A DNA stretch of 64,000 bases from Mycobacterium sp. 852013-50091_SCH5140682 (lineage in GTDB: Bacteria; Actinomycetota; Actinomycetes; Mycobacteriales; Mycobacteriaceae): positions 124,001-188,000 of the forward strand of contig NZ_LZTB01000057.1 in assembly GCF_001665685.1 (NCBI RefSeq), in the 5' to 3' direction. Under the pieces are notes generated by a model, which had not been told where the DNA came from, did no database searches, and saw nothing but the letters and a program-made list of their open reading frames with translations. Every line of letters begins with the position of its first letter. The first letter of the stretch is position 1. A program made the position numbers and the translations under genes. This document shows, in pieces, positions 8,712 through 16,798 of the stretch.

Positions 8712-9451
8712 GTCAGCATCCCGTTCCGGTCGGGCAGCCAGCGACGGATCCGATCCGTGCACCCCTCGACCATCTCAGCAAAGATACGCTCCCCCTCGGA
8801 CGCAGTGGCGGTGGTCGGATCACCGAGCACTCCTGCCGCGCTGACCGCGGCAACGCCACCACGACGCAACTGCGGCATCAATTCCGCCAGTGGCGCTGTG
8901 TTCCCCGGTGCGACCTCGTCGCACCACACATCGCTCGGTGAAATATGTAGCAATACAGAAGTTTCGGTATGGCCGGCATGCGCGTCGGCACCGACCGTCG
9001 CGCACGGGACCCAGCCGACGTCGCGGCTCTCCGATCGGAGCAGTGCGGTAGCCGTTGCCAGCGCCTCCACATTGCCCCCGTGGCCGTTGACGAACACCAG
9101 ACGCGACACCCAGCTCGTGGCCGACCTGCCGTACTCCACCAGCAAAAGCCGCAATGCCTCGGTGCCGATCGATATGGTGCCCGCGAACCCCTCGTGCTCC
9201 CCGCTGGCTCCGTAGCCGATCGCCGGCGCCAGAACCCAGTCGGAGCCGGACACGCCGCCGAGTCGCTCGACCGCGGCACGCGCCACCGCCGAGGCGATGC
9301 GCGTGTCGGTGTCCAGCGGCAAGTGCGGTCCGTGCTGTTCGGTAGAACCGACCGGGATGACCAACATGGGCGACACGTTGCGTAGCTGCCTCGTCGTCGA
9401 GTTCCCGAGCTCGCTGGGGAAAGCCACGTGCCGATGGTAGGCCGAATTCAC
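8708..9451 (-). CDS. mftE: Mycofactocin creatininase-family peptidase MftE
   Basis: Metallopeptidase that releases the C-terminal Val-Tyr-derived moiety (AHDP) from MftC-modified MftA. Metal-site motifs of the creatininase fold are intact: VGSTEQHGPHLPLDTD, NGHGGNVEAL and DAHAGHTETS. I choose the GTG at 9451, giving 247 residues starting (V/M)NSAYHRHVAFPSELGN, a normal family length. The open frame continues upstream to 9556 (ATG at 9526), but that part looks non-conserved; no start has a good ribosome-binding site. About 150 bases separate it from mftD, the only sizeable gap in the operon. Confidence 0.92.
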   Translation of the reverse strand: MNSAYHRHVAFPSELGNSTTRQLRNVSPMLVIPVGSTEQHGPHLPLDTDTRIASAVARAAVERLGGVSGSDWVLAPAIGYGASGEHEGFAGTISIGTEALRLLLVEYGRSATSWVSRLVFVNGHGGNVEALATATALLRSESRDVGWVPCATVGADAHAGHTETSVLLHISPSDVWCDEVAPGNTAPLAELMPQLRRGGVAAVSAAGVLGDPTTATASEGERIFAEMVEGCTDRIRRWLPDRNGMLT

Positions 9452-9598
9452 CTGGAGTGCGCCAATTGTTGAAGCATGAGCAGCAATTGATTTCCCGGAA
9501 CTTCTCCGCCGGCTCCCCAAAGCCATCACGTGCGCCTCTCCAGCCACCCCTGTCACGGGGAGGTTACGCGCTACGGACCGTCCCGACCAGACCCCCGG

Positions 9599-10792
9599 TC
9601 AAATGCCAGCGGTCGGTGGCACTCCCAGCGACCGCAGGAATCCCGGCGGCACCAAGATGTCATCGGGAGACAGATCGTGGATCGAGGCCTTACCGAGCCC
9701 GCGCAGCGCCGAGTCGATCCCACCCGAGAGGATGTCGAGCACGTTCTCCACGCCGGCCTGTCCGTTGGCAGCCAGACCCCACAGATATGCCCGACCGATC
9801 ATGACGGCACGCGCACCCAGCGCCACGGCCTTGACGACGTCGCTGCCCCGTCGGACACCGCCGTCGAGCAAAACCTCGACCTGGTCACCGACCGCCTCGG
9901 CGATCGCAGGCAGGCACCGAATCGCGGCAGGCGTGCCATCGAGGTTGTTGCCGCCATGGTTGGAGACGGTGATTGCTGAAACCCCGGCATCGACAGCACG
10001 TTTGGCATCATCGACCCGCACCATGCCCTTGAGCAGGAACGGACCGCCCCACTGCTCGCGCAGCCAGGCGATGTCATCCCAGGTCGGCGGCGGGGTGCCC
10101 ATCCACTGCCCGTACGCCTCGAAGAACGTGGGCCCCGGCTCGCCGCGTCGCCCCTGATTCGGAACCCGCAGGTCCGGCGGACGCAGATGCTTGCCGAAGC
10201 TCCACAGCCACCGCGGCTTGGTGAGCACTTCCGGCGACATCTTGATCATGGTCTTGAGATCCATGCGCTCGGGAATCTTGGGGCTACCCCAGTCACGGCC
10301 GTGACTGAAGCTCCAGTCGGTCGTCGCGATCAGGCCGACCGCGCCGGCATCCTTCGCACGCTGTACACGTTCGGCGATCTCGTCGCGGCTGCCGAGCCAA
10401 TAGATCTGGAAGAAGATCTTGTCGTTGACCGCGGTGACTTCTTCCATCGGCTTGCTGGCAAACGACGAAAGCCCCATCGCGGTACCGCGTGCGGCGGCCG
10501 CGCGGGCAACCGCCACCTCGCCGTCGGGGTCGACGGCCTGCACGCCGGTCGGCGAGATGATGACGGGCATCGAAATGTCCTGACCCATCACGGTTGTCGA
10601 CATCTCACGCTTCTCGGTGGCCCCCACGACGTGCGGGGCGAAGCCGAGCTCGGCAAATGCCTCGACGTTGTCGGAGACCGACACGCCCTTCTCACTGGCC
10701 GAGATCAGTGAGGAGTAGGCGGAGCGGGGCAGACGTTTCTTCGCTCGCTGCTGAGCGATGGCGACGGTTTCGAACCAGGTATCGCGGGCCAT
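9599..10792 (-). CDS. mftD: Mycofactocin system FMN/heme-type dehydrogenase MftD (LldD1-like)
   Basis: 397-residue FMN-dependent alpha-hydroxy-acid-dehydrogenase-fold enzyme that deaminates AHDP oxidatively to premycofactocin. The fold is clear from MGLSSFASKPMEEV, the FMN phosphate region VEVLLDGGVRRGSDVVKAVALGA (broken here by normal variation) and the active-site segment SNHGGNNLDGTPAAIR. Lactate and glycolate oxidases have SNHGxRQLD there; the substrate-carboxylate Arg is replaced by Asn, which fits a non-hydroxyacid substrate. The ATG follows the mftC stop by two bases. Confidence 0.93.
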   Translation of the reverse strand: MARDTWFETVAIAQQRAKKRLPRSAYSSLISASEKGVSVSDNVEAFAELGFAPHVVGATEKREMSTTVMGQDISMPVIISPTGVQAVDPDGEVAVARAAAARGTAMGLSSFASKPMEEVTAVNDKIFFQIYWLGSRDEIAERVQRAKDAGAVGLIATTDWSFSHGRDWGSPKIPERMDLKTMIKMSPEVLTKPRWLWSFGKHLRPPDLRVPNQGRRGEPGPTFFEAYGQWMGTPPPTWDDIAWLREQWGGPFLLKGMVRVDDAKRAVDAGVSAITVSNHGGNNLDGTPAAIRCLPAIAEAVGDQVEVLLDGGVRRGSDVVKAVALGARAVMIGRAYLWGLAANGQAGVENVLDILSGGIDSALRGLGKASIHDLSPDDILVPPGFLRSLGVPPTAGI

Positions 10793-10794
10793 GA

Positions 10795-11988
10795 TCAGAT
10801 CGGACTTTCGTTGCAGAATTTCTTCGGAGGGACGGTGAGGAGCTTGAGCGGGATCGGTCCCTTGCTCGAGCGGGAATGGTCGACGCTGGACTTGGGCTTG
10901 TCCCGCTCCAGCGCGAGGGCGGGCTCACCGTAGCCCTGCACGCACTCGGGATCGGGCCCGTCCATCGGCAGACCGGTGAAGAACTTGGCGGCCATGCAGC
11001 CACCGCGGCAGCTGTCGTAGTGCCCGCAGCTGCCGCACGCACCGGCCGACTGCGGTTCCCGCAGCTCGCGGAACAACGGGGCGTTCTGCCACACATTCTG
11101 GAAACCGTTGTCTGACAGGATATTTCCGGCCAGGAAGCGGTCGTGGATGGCGAACGGGCAGGCGTACACGTCGCCCACCGGGTCGATCAGACAGACCACC
11201 CGGCCGGCTCCGCACAGGTTGAGACCGGCCAGCGCACCCGGTTCACCCAGGCCGGACAGGTGGAAGAACGAATCCCCCGTGAGCACCCGCTCACCGTGGG
11301 CCACCAGCCAGTCGTACAGCTGACGCTGCTGGGCTGCGGTCGGATGGAGTTCGTCCCAGACATCTGCGCCGCGCCCCGAGGGCCGCAGCCGCGTGATGCG
11401 CAGCGTGGCGCCGTACTGATCGGCCAACGCCTTGAAATCGTCGAGCTGATCGACGTTGTGGCGAGTCACCACCACCGAGATCTTGGCGTCCTTGAAACCG
11501 GCGGCCTTCAGGTTCTCCAAGGCCCGGATGGCCATCGCGAACGAGCCGGGGCCGCGCACCGCGTCGTTGATCTCGGCGGTCGCCCCGTCCAGGGAGATCT
11601 GAACGTCGACGTAATCGCTGGCCGCCAATTTCGTTGCCACCTGCGGCGTGATGCGCACGCCGTTGGTGGAGAACTTCACGCCGACATGGTGGGCGGTCGC
11701 GTAGTCGACAAGCTCCCAAAAGTCCGACCGCACAGTGGGTTCGCCGCCGCCGATGTTGACGTAGAACACCTGCATACGTTCGAGCTCGTCGATGATGTCC
11801 TTGCACTGCTGCGTGCTGAGCTCACGCGGATCGCGTTTGCCCGAGGACGACAGGCAGTGCACGCACGCCAGGTTGCAGGCGTAGGTGAGCTCCCAGGTCA
11901 GACAGATGGGAGCGTCGAGGCCATGCTCGAACTGCTCGACCAGTCGCGGTACGGGTGCCGGCGCGGGAGCCGAATCCAGAACGGTCAT
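10795..11988 (-). CDS. mftC: Mycofactocin radical SAM maturase MftC
   Basis: Radical SAM/SPASM enzyme that decarboxylates and cyclises the C-terminal Val-Tyr of MftA. 397 residues from an ATG at 11988 with a strong AAGGAGG seven to eight bases upstream. The radical SAM cluster motif CNLACVHC is at about residues 40-47. The C-terminal SPASM cysteines are all visible (CGAGRVVC, YACPF, GACGSCGHYDSCRGGC and a final CNESPI), enough for two auxiliary clusters. The ATG overlaps the mftB stop (ATGA), so partner and enzyme are translationally coupled. Confidence 0.96.
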   Translation of the reverse strand: MTVLDSAPAPAPVPRLVEQFEHGLDAPICLTWELTYACNLACVHCLSSSGKRDPRELSTQQCKDIIDELERMQVFYVNIGGGEPTVRSDFWELVDYATAHHVGVKFSTNGVRITPQVATKLAASDYVDVQISLDGATAEINDAVRGPGSFAMAIRALENLKAAGFKDAKISVVVTRHNVDQLDDFKALADQYGATLRITRLRPSGRGADVWDELHPTAAQQRQLYDWLVAHGERVLTGDSFFHLSGLGEPGALAGLNLCGAGRVVCLIDPVGDVYACPFAIHDRFLAGNILSDNGFQNVWQNAPLFRELREPQSAGACGSCGHYDSCRGGCMAAKFFTGLPMDGPDPECVQGYGEPALALERDKPKSSVDHSRSSKGPIPLKLLTVPPKKFCNESPI

Positions 11989-12296
11989 GGGACCTCCTTG
12001 AGAACGAGCATCTTGGACTGGGCAAGCACGCCCAGGGCATGCAGGTACGGGGCCTGCTGATCGTCGCCGACCCCGGCGGCCCGGCACGCCGACCGGACGT
12101 CGGGATGGTCGGCCAGAGAATTGACCACCGTCACTATCGTCCGGTTCTTCAGGAACGAAAGCTTGCGCGTACCAAAGTGATACAGCAATGCACCGAACGG
12201 CTCCGGCCGCACCGCCACCTGGTGGTGCAGCCGCCAGCCGCGTTCGGGATCGAACGACGGTGCCGCGCCGGTGGGCGCGGACACAGGCCCGGTCAT
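11985..12296 (-). CDS. mftB: Mycofactocin peptide chaperone MftB
   Basis: 103-residue PqqD-like RiPP recognition element that binds the MftA leader and delivers it to MftC. The ATG at 12296 follows the mftA stop by two bases; an ATG six codons further up would overlap mftA and is unlikely. Recognisable family sequence: FDPERGWRLHHQVAVRPEPF then GALLYHFGTRKLSFLKNR, and C-terminal ALGVLAQSKMLVLKE. The stop overlaps the mftC start (ATGA). Identity is secure from context and from the GALLYHFGTRKL segment. Confidence 0.94.
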   Translation of the reverse strand: MTGPVSAPTGAAPSFDPERGWRLHHQVAVRPEPFGALLYHFGTRKLSFLKNRTIVTVVNSLADHPDVRSACRAAGVGDDQQAPYLHALGVLAQSKMLVLKEVP

Positions 12297-12298
12297 GG

Positions 12299-12394
12299 TC
12301 AGTAGACCCCGCACATCCCGTCGATCGACACCTCTTCGACGAGGGTCTCGGTCACGAGTTCGGTGTCGGATTCGACTTGCTGATTCGGTTCCAT
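12299..12394 (-). CDS. mftA: Mycofactocin precursor peptide MftA
   Basis: 31-residue ribosomal precursor of the redox cofactor mycofactocin. It reads MEPNQQVESDTELVTETLVE and so on, ending in the invariant core IDGMCGVY; the final Val-Tyr is the part modified by MftC and kept in the cofactor. The acidic leader fits MftB binding. AAGGGG lies about 8 bases before the ATG. First gene of mftABCDEFG, divergent from mftR, with an operator-like palindrome 33 bases upstream. Confidence 0.96.
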   Translation of the reverse strand: MEPNQQVESDTELVTETLVEEVSIDGMCGVY

Positions 12395-12426
12395 GGATTT
12401 ACCCCTTTCGTACGCTGGGCCTGGAC

Positions 12427-12451
12427 TATTGTGACCCAGGTCGCAACAATA
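12427..12451. promoter_or_regulatory. Candidate MftR operator between mftA and mftR
   Basis: Quasi-palindrome in the 93-base divergent region. Outer arms TATTGT (12427-12432) and ACAATA (12446-12451) are exact complements; inner arms GACC (12433-12436) and GGTC (12439-12442) are also complementary, with the outer arms offset by three bases. It lies 33 bases before mftA and 37 before mftR, so one bound TetR dimer could control both directions. Function is inferred from position and symmetry. Confidence 0.65.
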
Positions 12452-12487
12452 TGGCATCGAGTGCCGAAATGGAAGGCCGGGTTTCAG

Positions 12488-13072
12488 ATGAGTGCGGGAC
12501 GGCGTCGGTCAACCACCCAGGACCACATCGCCGGAGTGGCCATCGAGTTGTTCGCGGCCCGCGGGTTCGACGAGGTGAGCGTCGACGACGTGGCCGCCGC
12601 GACCGGCATCTCGCGGCGCACGCTGTTCCGGTACTACCCGTCGAAGAACGCCATCCCGTGGGGCAATTTCGATGCCCACCTGCAGCAGTTGCGCGAACTG
12701 CTCGCGACGCTGAGCCCACGCGTCACGCTCGGGGAAGCCCTGCGCGAGGCGCTGCTGGCGTTCAACACCTACGAGGCCGACGAGATGGCACAGCATCGGC
12801 AACGGATGCGTGTCATCCTGGAAACCGCTGGGCTGCAAGCATATTCAATGACCATGTACGCAGGCTGGCGCGAGGTCATCGCCAGCTACGTGGCGGTCCG
12901 CACCGGTCGGGCAGCCACCGACCTGATCCCGCAGACCGTGGCATGGCTCATGCTCGGAGTCGCGCTGTCGGCCTACGAGAACTGGCTCGCCGACGAGTCG
13001 GTGTCGTTAACCGACGCCATCGGCGAAGCATTCGACATCGTCGCACCGGGGCTGGATGTGCTCGCCGAGTAG
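12488..13072 (+). CDS. mftR: TetR-family regulator of the mycofactocin operon MftR
   Basis: 194-residue TetR repressor. The ATG at 12488 precedes SAGRRRSTTQDHIAG; the helix-turn-helix is FDEVSVDDVAAATGISRRTL followed by FRYYPSKNAIPWGNF, the mycofactocin-type version of the TetR N domain. A longer frame from 12188 runs antisense through mftA/mftB and is not credible. Published work on MftR describes repression of the mft promoter relieved by long-chain acyl-CoA. Divergent from mftA across the candidate operator. Confidence 0.93.
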   Translation: MSAGRRRSTTQDHIAGVAIELFAARGFDEVSVDDVAAATGISRRTLFRYYPSKNAIPWGNFDAHLQQLRELLATLSPRVTLGEALREALLAFNTYEADEMAQHRQRMRVILETAGLQAYSMTMYAGWREVIASYVAVRTGRAATDLIPQTVAWLMLGVALSAYENWLADESVSLTDAIGEAFDIVAPGLDVLAE

Positions 13073-13134
13073 CGAACGGTTTTTCGTTGAAATTGGGGTG
13101 TCGGAGTTTGGGCTCCAACGGCGACGATAGGGGT

Positions 13135-13650
13135 GTGAGCGCCGAAACAGACGCTCCGCGGGCACTGTTAGCCCTCTACGACGAGGCGCTGCCAGTGGTG
13201 TACGGGTACTTCGCCCGGCGCTGCGGTGACCGCGGAACTGCCGAGGACCTGACGTCGGAGACGTTCCTGGCGGCGATGGATGCCGCCCGCAAACCGTCCC
13301 CGCCGCAGCTCTCGGTGCCGTGGCTAATCGGGGTGGCCCGGCACAAGCTCGCCGACCACTACCGGCGCCGCCACGACCGATTCAGCATCCCGGTCGCCGA
13401 GTTGCCCGAGCCGGTCGACCCGGCCGACGACTGGGATGCCGAGCTGGACCGCATCGTGGCCGAAAGCGTGCTGGCCCGGCTGCCCGAGCAACACCGCACC
13501 GTGCTCGCACTGCGCTACATGGACGACTGCTCGGTCCCCGAGTGTGCCGAGCTGATCGGTCGCACCGTGCAGGCCACGGAAGCCCTGCTGGTGCGGGCCC
13601 GCCGGGCGTTTCGAACGCATTATCCAGAACCGGAAGGAGGGAAGTCATGA
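13135..13650 (+). CDS. ECF-type RNA polymerase sigma factor
   Basis: 171-residue sigma-70-family protein from a GTG at 13135. Region 2 is visible as YDEALPVVYGYFARRCGDRG followed by TAEDLTSETFLAAM; region 4 as LPEQHRTVLALRYMDDCSVP followed by ECAELIGRTVQATEALLVRA, a standard ECF layout with a somewhat diverged -35-binding helix. The stop overlaps the next gene's ATG (ATGA) preceded by a strong AAGGAGG. No classical zinc-finger anti-sigma gene is adjacent; the coupled VOC protein occupies that position. Confidence 0.87.
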   Translation: MSAETDAPRALLALYDEALPVVYGYFARRCGDRGTAEDLTSETFLAAMDAARKPSPPQLSVPWLIGVARHKLADHYRRRHDRFSIPVAELPEPVDPADDWDAELDRIVAESVLARLPEQHRTVLALRYMDDCSVPECAELIGRTVQATEALLVRARRAFRTHYPEPEGGKS

Positions 13651-14933
13651 TCAACAACAACCACGATCCGCTGACCGTGCTGGCTGACGCCGACCTCCCG
13701 GTTTCCCCTGATCCGCAGTTCGCGGCGAGGCTGCGAGCGCGTCTGGAATCGGCTCTCACACTTCCGAATCGAACGCAAGGAGTTGTTATGACCGGCACCG
13801 ATACCGCCATCGCAGACCTCAATGCCCCCGCCGTCACCGCCCAGGAACCACCCCGCGGTGCCGCACTCCCCTACCTCGCCGTGCCCGACGCCCGCGCCGC
13901 CATCGCGTGGTACATCGAGGCGCTGGGTGCCGTGCAGGTCGGCGAGCCGATCGTGATGGATGACGGCCGCATCGGCCACGCCGAACTCAGTCTGGCCGGG
14001 GGCGTGCTGTACCTCGCCGACGAATTTCCCGAGATGGGCCTCAAAGCCCCGGCACCGCAGTCGAATTCAGTGAGCCTGATGCTGCACGTGACCGACACGG
14101 ACGCCGCGTTGAATCGGGCCCGCCGGCACGGCGCGCATGTGCAGCGGGAACCGTATGAAAACTACGGATCGCGCAATGCGACCATCATCGACCCTTCCGG
14201 CCACCGCTGGATGCTGTCCGGCCCGTCGACCGGTCTGCCCGCGCTGATCCAGCACGGCGACGTCGGATATGTGTCGGTGTGGGCCCCGGACCCCGACAAG
14301 GCCGCGGTGTTCTACGGACATGTGCTTGGTTGGATCTACGACCCGGTCGCCCGCAAGATCATCAACACCGTGCAGCACATCGGTATCTATCCGATGCCGG
14401 GCGCACCCACGCTGTTCTGCTGCTACGCCGTCACCGATCTGGACGCGGCTCGGCAGGCCATCACCGCGGGCGGCGGGGTCGCCGGCGAAACCCAGGCGAT
14501 GGAATTCGGCACGGTGCTTGACGCCACCGATCCCAGCGGGACGCCCTTCGCGGTGTTCCAGCCGTCGACCGAAGTTCCCCGCCCCGCCCTCAATGGCGCA
14601 GGGCCGGGCGAACTTTCGTATCTCACCTACGAAGTGACCGATTCAGCGGCATTCAAGGAGTTCTACGGCCGGGTGTTCTCCTGGACGTTCGAGCCGGGCC
14701 GGATCCAAGACGGCTGGGCCATCGAGGGCAGCCAACCGATGTCCGGCATGGCAGGCGGCAGTGCGACCACCACCACCGTGCCGATGTGGACCGTCGCCGA
14801 TATCGAGGCCGCGGTCGCGCGCGTGCGGGAAGCCGGCGGCACCGTGCTGCAGGAGCCGGCCCAGCAACCGTATGGATTGATGGCCGAGTGCACTGACGAC
14901 CAGGGCAGCCGGTTCTACCTCGGCCAGTTCTAG
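13647..14933 (+). CDS. Multi-domain VOC (glyoxalase/bleomycin-resistance) protein coupled to the sigma factor
   Basis: 428-residue protein with two parts. Residues 1-47 are a short leader (PDPQFAARLRARLESAL), a type I know from genes paired with ECF sigma factors. The rest holds three VOC modules: about 60-170 (LPYLAVPDARAAIAWYIEAL, a PhnB-like module), 190-300 (GYVSVWAPDPDKAAVFYGHV) and 315-428 (ELSYLTYEVTDSAAFKEFYG). An internal in-frame ATG at 13788 has its own AAGGAG, so a leaderless form of 381 residues may also be made. VOC proteins bind small molecules or metals; a ligand-sensing role with the sigma factor is a guess. Confidence 0.8.
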   Translation: MINNNHDPLTVLADADLPVSPDPQFAARLRARLESALTLPNRTQGVVMTGTDTAIADLNAPAVTAQEPPRGAALPYLAVPDARAAIAWYIEALGAVQVGEPIVMDDGRIGHAELSLAGGVLYLADEFPEMGLKAPAPQSNSVSLMLHVTDTDAALNRARRHGAHVQREPYENYGSRNATIIDPSGHRWMLSGPSTGLPALIQHGDVGYVSVWAPDPDKAAVFYGHVLGWIYDPVARKIINTVQHIGIYPMPGAPTLFCCYAVTDLDAARQAITAGGGVAGETQAMEFGTVLDATDPSGTPFAVFQPSTEVPRPALNGAGPGELSYLTYEVTDSAAFKEFYGRVFSWTFEPGRIQDGWAIEGSQPMSGMAGGSATTTTVPMWTVADIEAAVARVREAGGTVLQEPAQQPYGLMAECTDDQGSRFYLGQF

Positions 14934-14934
14934 C

Positions 14935-14987
14935 GCGATTTGTGCACCTCCGGTAACGCTCAGCGTTACGGCAGGTGCACAAATCGC
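14935..14987. terminator. Long hairpin between convergent genes
   Basis: Arms of 25 bases (14935-14959 and 14963-14987) with two mismatches and a 3-base loop; they begin GCGATTTGTGCACCT and end AGGTGCACAAATCGC. It lies between the convergent VOC and reductase genes, so it can act as a bidirectional terminator. There is no T tract, as usual in mycobacteria. The length and sequence also resemble dispersed intergenic hairpin repeats. Confidence 0.7.
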
Positions 14988-15000
14988 ACGGGGAGAGGGG

Positions 15001-16176
15001 TCAGCCGAGGACGTCGGCGATGGGAGCGCCTGCGGCGATCTTGCTGCGGACCTTCATCACCTTGCCCGGCATGCCACCGCCGACGACGCCGACGACCACG
15101 CCGTCCCGCTCGTAGTAGGCCAGGAACTTGCGGCCGTCGTCCTCGACGACGTGCACGGTGTCCTCGGCCTCGGGTTCGCCCAGGCATTGGATCTTCACGT
15201 CGTACTGGTCACTCCAGAAGTACGGCACCGAGCTCAGCGTCGAAGCCTCCTGGCCAAGCAGCGCAGGAACCAGAGCCCGGGCCTGGTCGGCCACGTTGCT
15301 CCAATGTTCAACGCGCACTTGGTCTCCGACCGCGGTGCGCCATGACGCCACGTCGCCGATGGCCCACACGTCGGCGATATTGGTCCGGCCCACCTCGTCG
15401 CACACCACACCGTTGTCGACCGCGATGCCGCTGCCGTCGAGCCACTCGACGGCCGGATGCGAGCCGATGCCCACCACGACCAGGTCGGCGTCCAACTCGG
15501 TGCCGTCGCCCAGCACGACCTGCTCGACCTTGTCGGTGCCGCGCACCTCGGTGACACCGACGCCGCAGCGGACATCGACACCCTCGGCCTGGTGCAAGCG
15601 GGTGACCAGGGCGCCGATCGTCTCCCCCAGCACCGACGCCAGCGGCGTGGGCTGCGGCTCGACCAGCGTGACCTCGACGCCGAGCTTGCGCAGGCTGGCG
15701 GCCACCTCACAGCCGATGAAACCGGCGCCGACCACCACGGCGCGGCGGGCCGAGCCGGCGTCGGCACGCAGAGCCAGGCTCTCGTCGTAGGACCGCAGCA
15801 CGCGGATACCCGGCAGATCCGGGAAAGAGCGAATGCGCTTGGGTACCAAGCCCGTTGCGATGATCAGCTGGTCGTAGGCCAGCTGGCTGCCGTCGGCCAA
15901 CGTGACCGTCTTGGCACCGGCGTCCACTGACTGCGCGGCCGAACCGAGGCGCAACGTGATGTTGTTGTCCGCATAGAATTCGGCGGGTTTCAGCGTGACG
16001 TCATCGGTCTCGGCACGCAACACTTCCTTGGACAGCGGTGGCCGATCGTAGGGCAGATGGTCCTCGTCGCTGACGATCGTGATCGCTCCGGAGTACTCCG
16101 AACGTCGCAGCTGCTCAGCGGTCCGGGCAGCCGCGAGGCCGCCTCCGACGATGACGATGCCCCCAGGTGTAGTCAC
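15001..16176 (-). CDS. NAD(P)/FAD-dependent oxidoreductase, ferredoxin reductase type
   Basis: 391-residue reductase of the pyridine nucleotide-disulphide fold without a redox disulphide. FAD-binding GGIVIVGGGLAAARTAEQLR opens the protein; the NAD-binding Rossmann motif VVVGAGFIGCEVAASLRKLG is about residues 145-165; TNIADVWAIGDVASW is the second FAD motif, and the C-terminal reductase domain ends FLAYYERDGVVVGVVGGGMP. These enzymes pass electrons from NAD(P)H to ferredoxins serving P450s or Rieske oxygenases. It matches the position of Rv0688 beside the mycofactocin locus as I remember it; physiological partner unknown. Confidence 0.9.
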   Translation of the reverse strand: MTTPGGIVIVGGGLAAARTAEQLRRSEYSGAITIVSDEDHLPYDRPPLSKEVLRAETDDVTLKPAEFYADNNITLRLGSAAQSVDAGAKTVTLADGSQLAYDQLIIATGLVPKRIRSFPDLPGIRVLRSYDESLALRADAGSARRAVVVGAGFIGCEVAASLRKLGVEVTLVEPQPTPLASVLGETIGALVTRLHQAEGVDVRCGVGVTEVRGTDKVEQVVLGDGTELDADLVVVGIGSHPAVEWLDGSGIAVDNGVVCDEVGRTNIADVWAIGDVASWRTAVGDQVRVEHWSNVADQARALVPALLGQEASTLSSVPYFWSDQYDVKIQCLGEPEAEDTVHVVEDDGRKFLAYYERDGVVVGVVGGGMPGKVMKVRSKIAAGAPIADVLG

Positions 16177-16235
16177 GAGGGGGTTTCTACACGATCATCT
16201 CGCAGGGTGGTAGGCCACCCTACGGATGGGCACTG

Positions 16236-16682
16236 TTACGGTCTGGCCCGCTCGATGAGCCTGGAGAGCACCACGATGCTCTCACTGCGCTCGATGTCGG
16301 CGCTGGCCCGGATGCGTTCCAGCGCCTCCTCCAGGTGCCGCATATCGCGCGCGAGAACGTGCAGGATGGCGTCGGCGGTGCCGGTTACCGTTGCGGCACT
16401 GACGACTTCGGGAATGCCGACCCACGCGGCTCGCAGCTCGGCAGGTGCGATGGTGCCATGACAGAACACCTGAACGTAGGCCTCGGTACGCCACCCCAGT
16501 GCGTTGGGGTCCACCACGGTGGTGAAGCCACGGATCACCCCGTCGGCGATCATGCGGTCGACTCGCCGTTTGACTGCGGGCGCCGAAAGGCTCACCCGCT
16601 GACCGATCTCGGCGTAGGTGGCTCGGGCATGTTCGGCAAGCTCGGCGAGGATCTGCTCGTCGGTCTCGTCAAGACGTTCCAT
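16236..16682 (-). CDS. Lrp/AsnC-family regulator of arginine catabolism (inferred)
   Basis: 148 residues from an ATG at 16682 with AGAGGAA just upstream; an earlier start adds nine residues. The N-terminal winged helix is LDETDEQILAELAEHARATY with recognition helix LSAPAVKRRVDRMIADGVIR; the C-terminal RAM ligand-binding domain follows (EVVSAATVTGTADAILHVLA). Divergent from ddaH-rocD with a long inverted repeat between, so it probably regulates those genes in response to arginine or ornithine. The same order (AsnC, DDAH, rocD) occurs in M. tuberculosis around Rv2324-Rv2321c as I recall. Confidence 0.88.
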   Translation of the reverse strand: MERLDETDEQILAELAEHARATYAEIGQRVSLSAPAVKRRVDRMIADGVIRGFTTVVDPNALGWRTEAYVQVFCHGTIAPAELRAAWVGIPEVVSAATVTGTADAILHVLARDMRHLEEALERIRASADIERSESIVVLSRLIERARP

Positions 16683-16727
16683 GTCGTTCCTCTGCACGCA
16701 ACAAAACACCGCGACGATGCTTTTGTT

Positions 16728-16771
16728 GCAATGTATCGCTGGTAGACGCGCAATAACCAGCGATTGATTGC
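16728..16771. promoter_or_regulatory. Candidate Lrp/AsnC operator and leaderless ddaH promoter
   Basis: Two 15-base arms, GCAATGTATCGCTGG (16728-16742) and CCAGCGATTGATTGC (16757-16771), are complementary at 13 positions across a 14-base spacer, lying between the divergent regulator and ddaH. Downstream, TATCGT at 16787-16792 fits a -10 box and would put the transcript start at the ATG at 16799. Operator function inferred. Confidence 0.6.
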
Positions 16772-16798
16772 GTGACGACAGCTTTCTATCGTCGATTC

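Noticed and set aside
12188..12487. N-terminal 100-codon extension of mftR
   Set aside because: Would run antisense through mftB and mftA and across the operator; the TetR domain starts at 12488.
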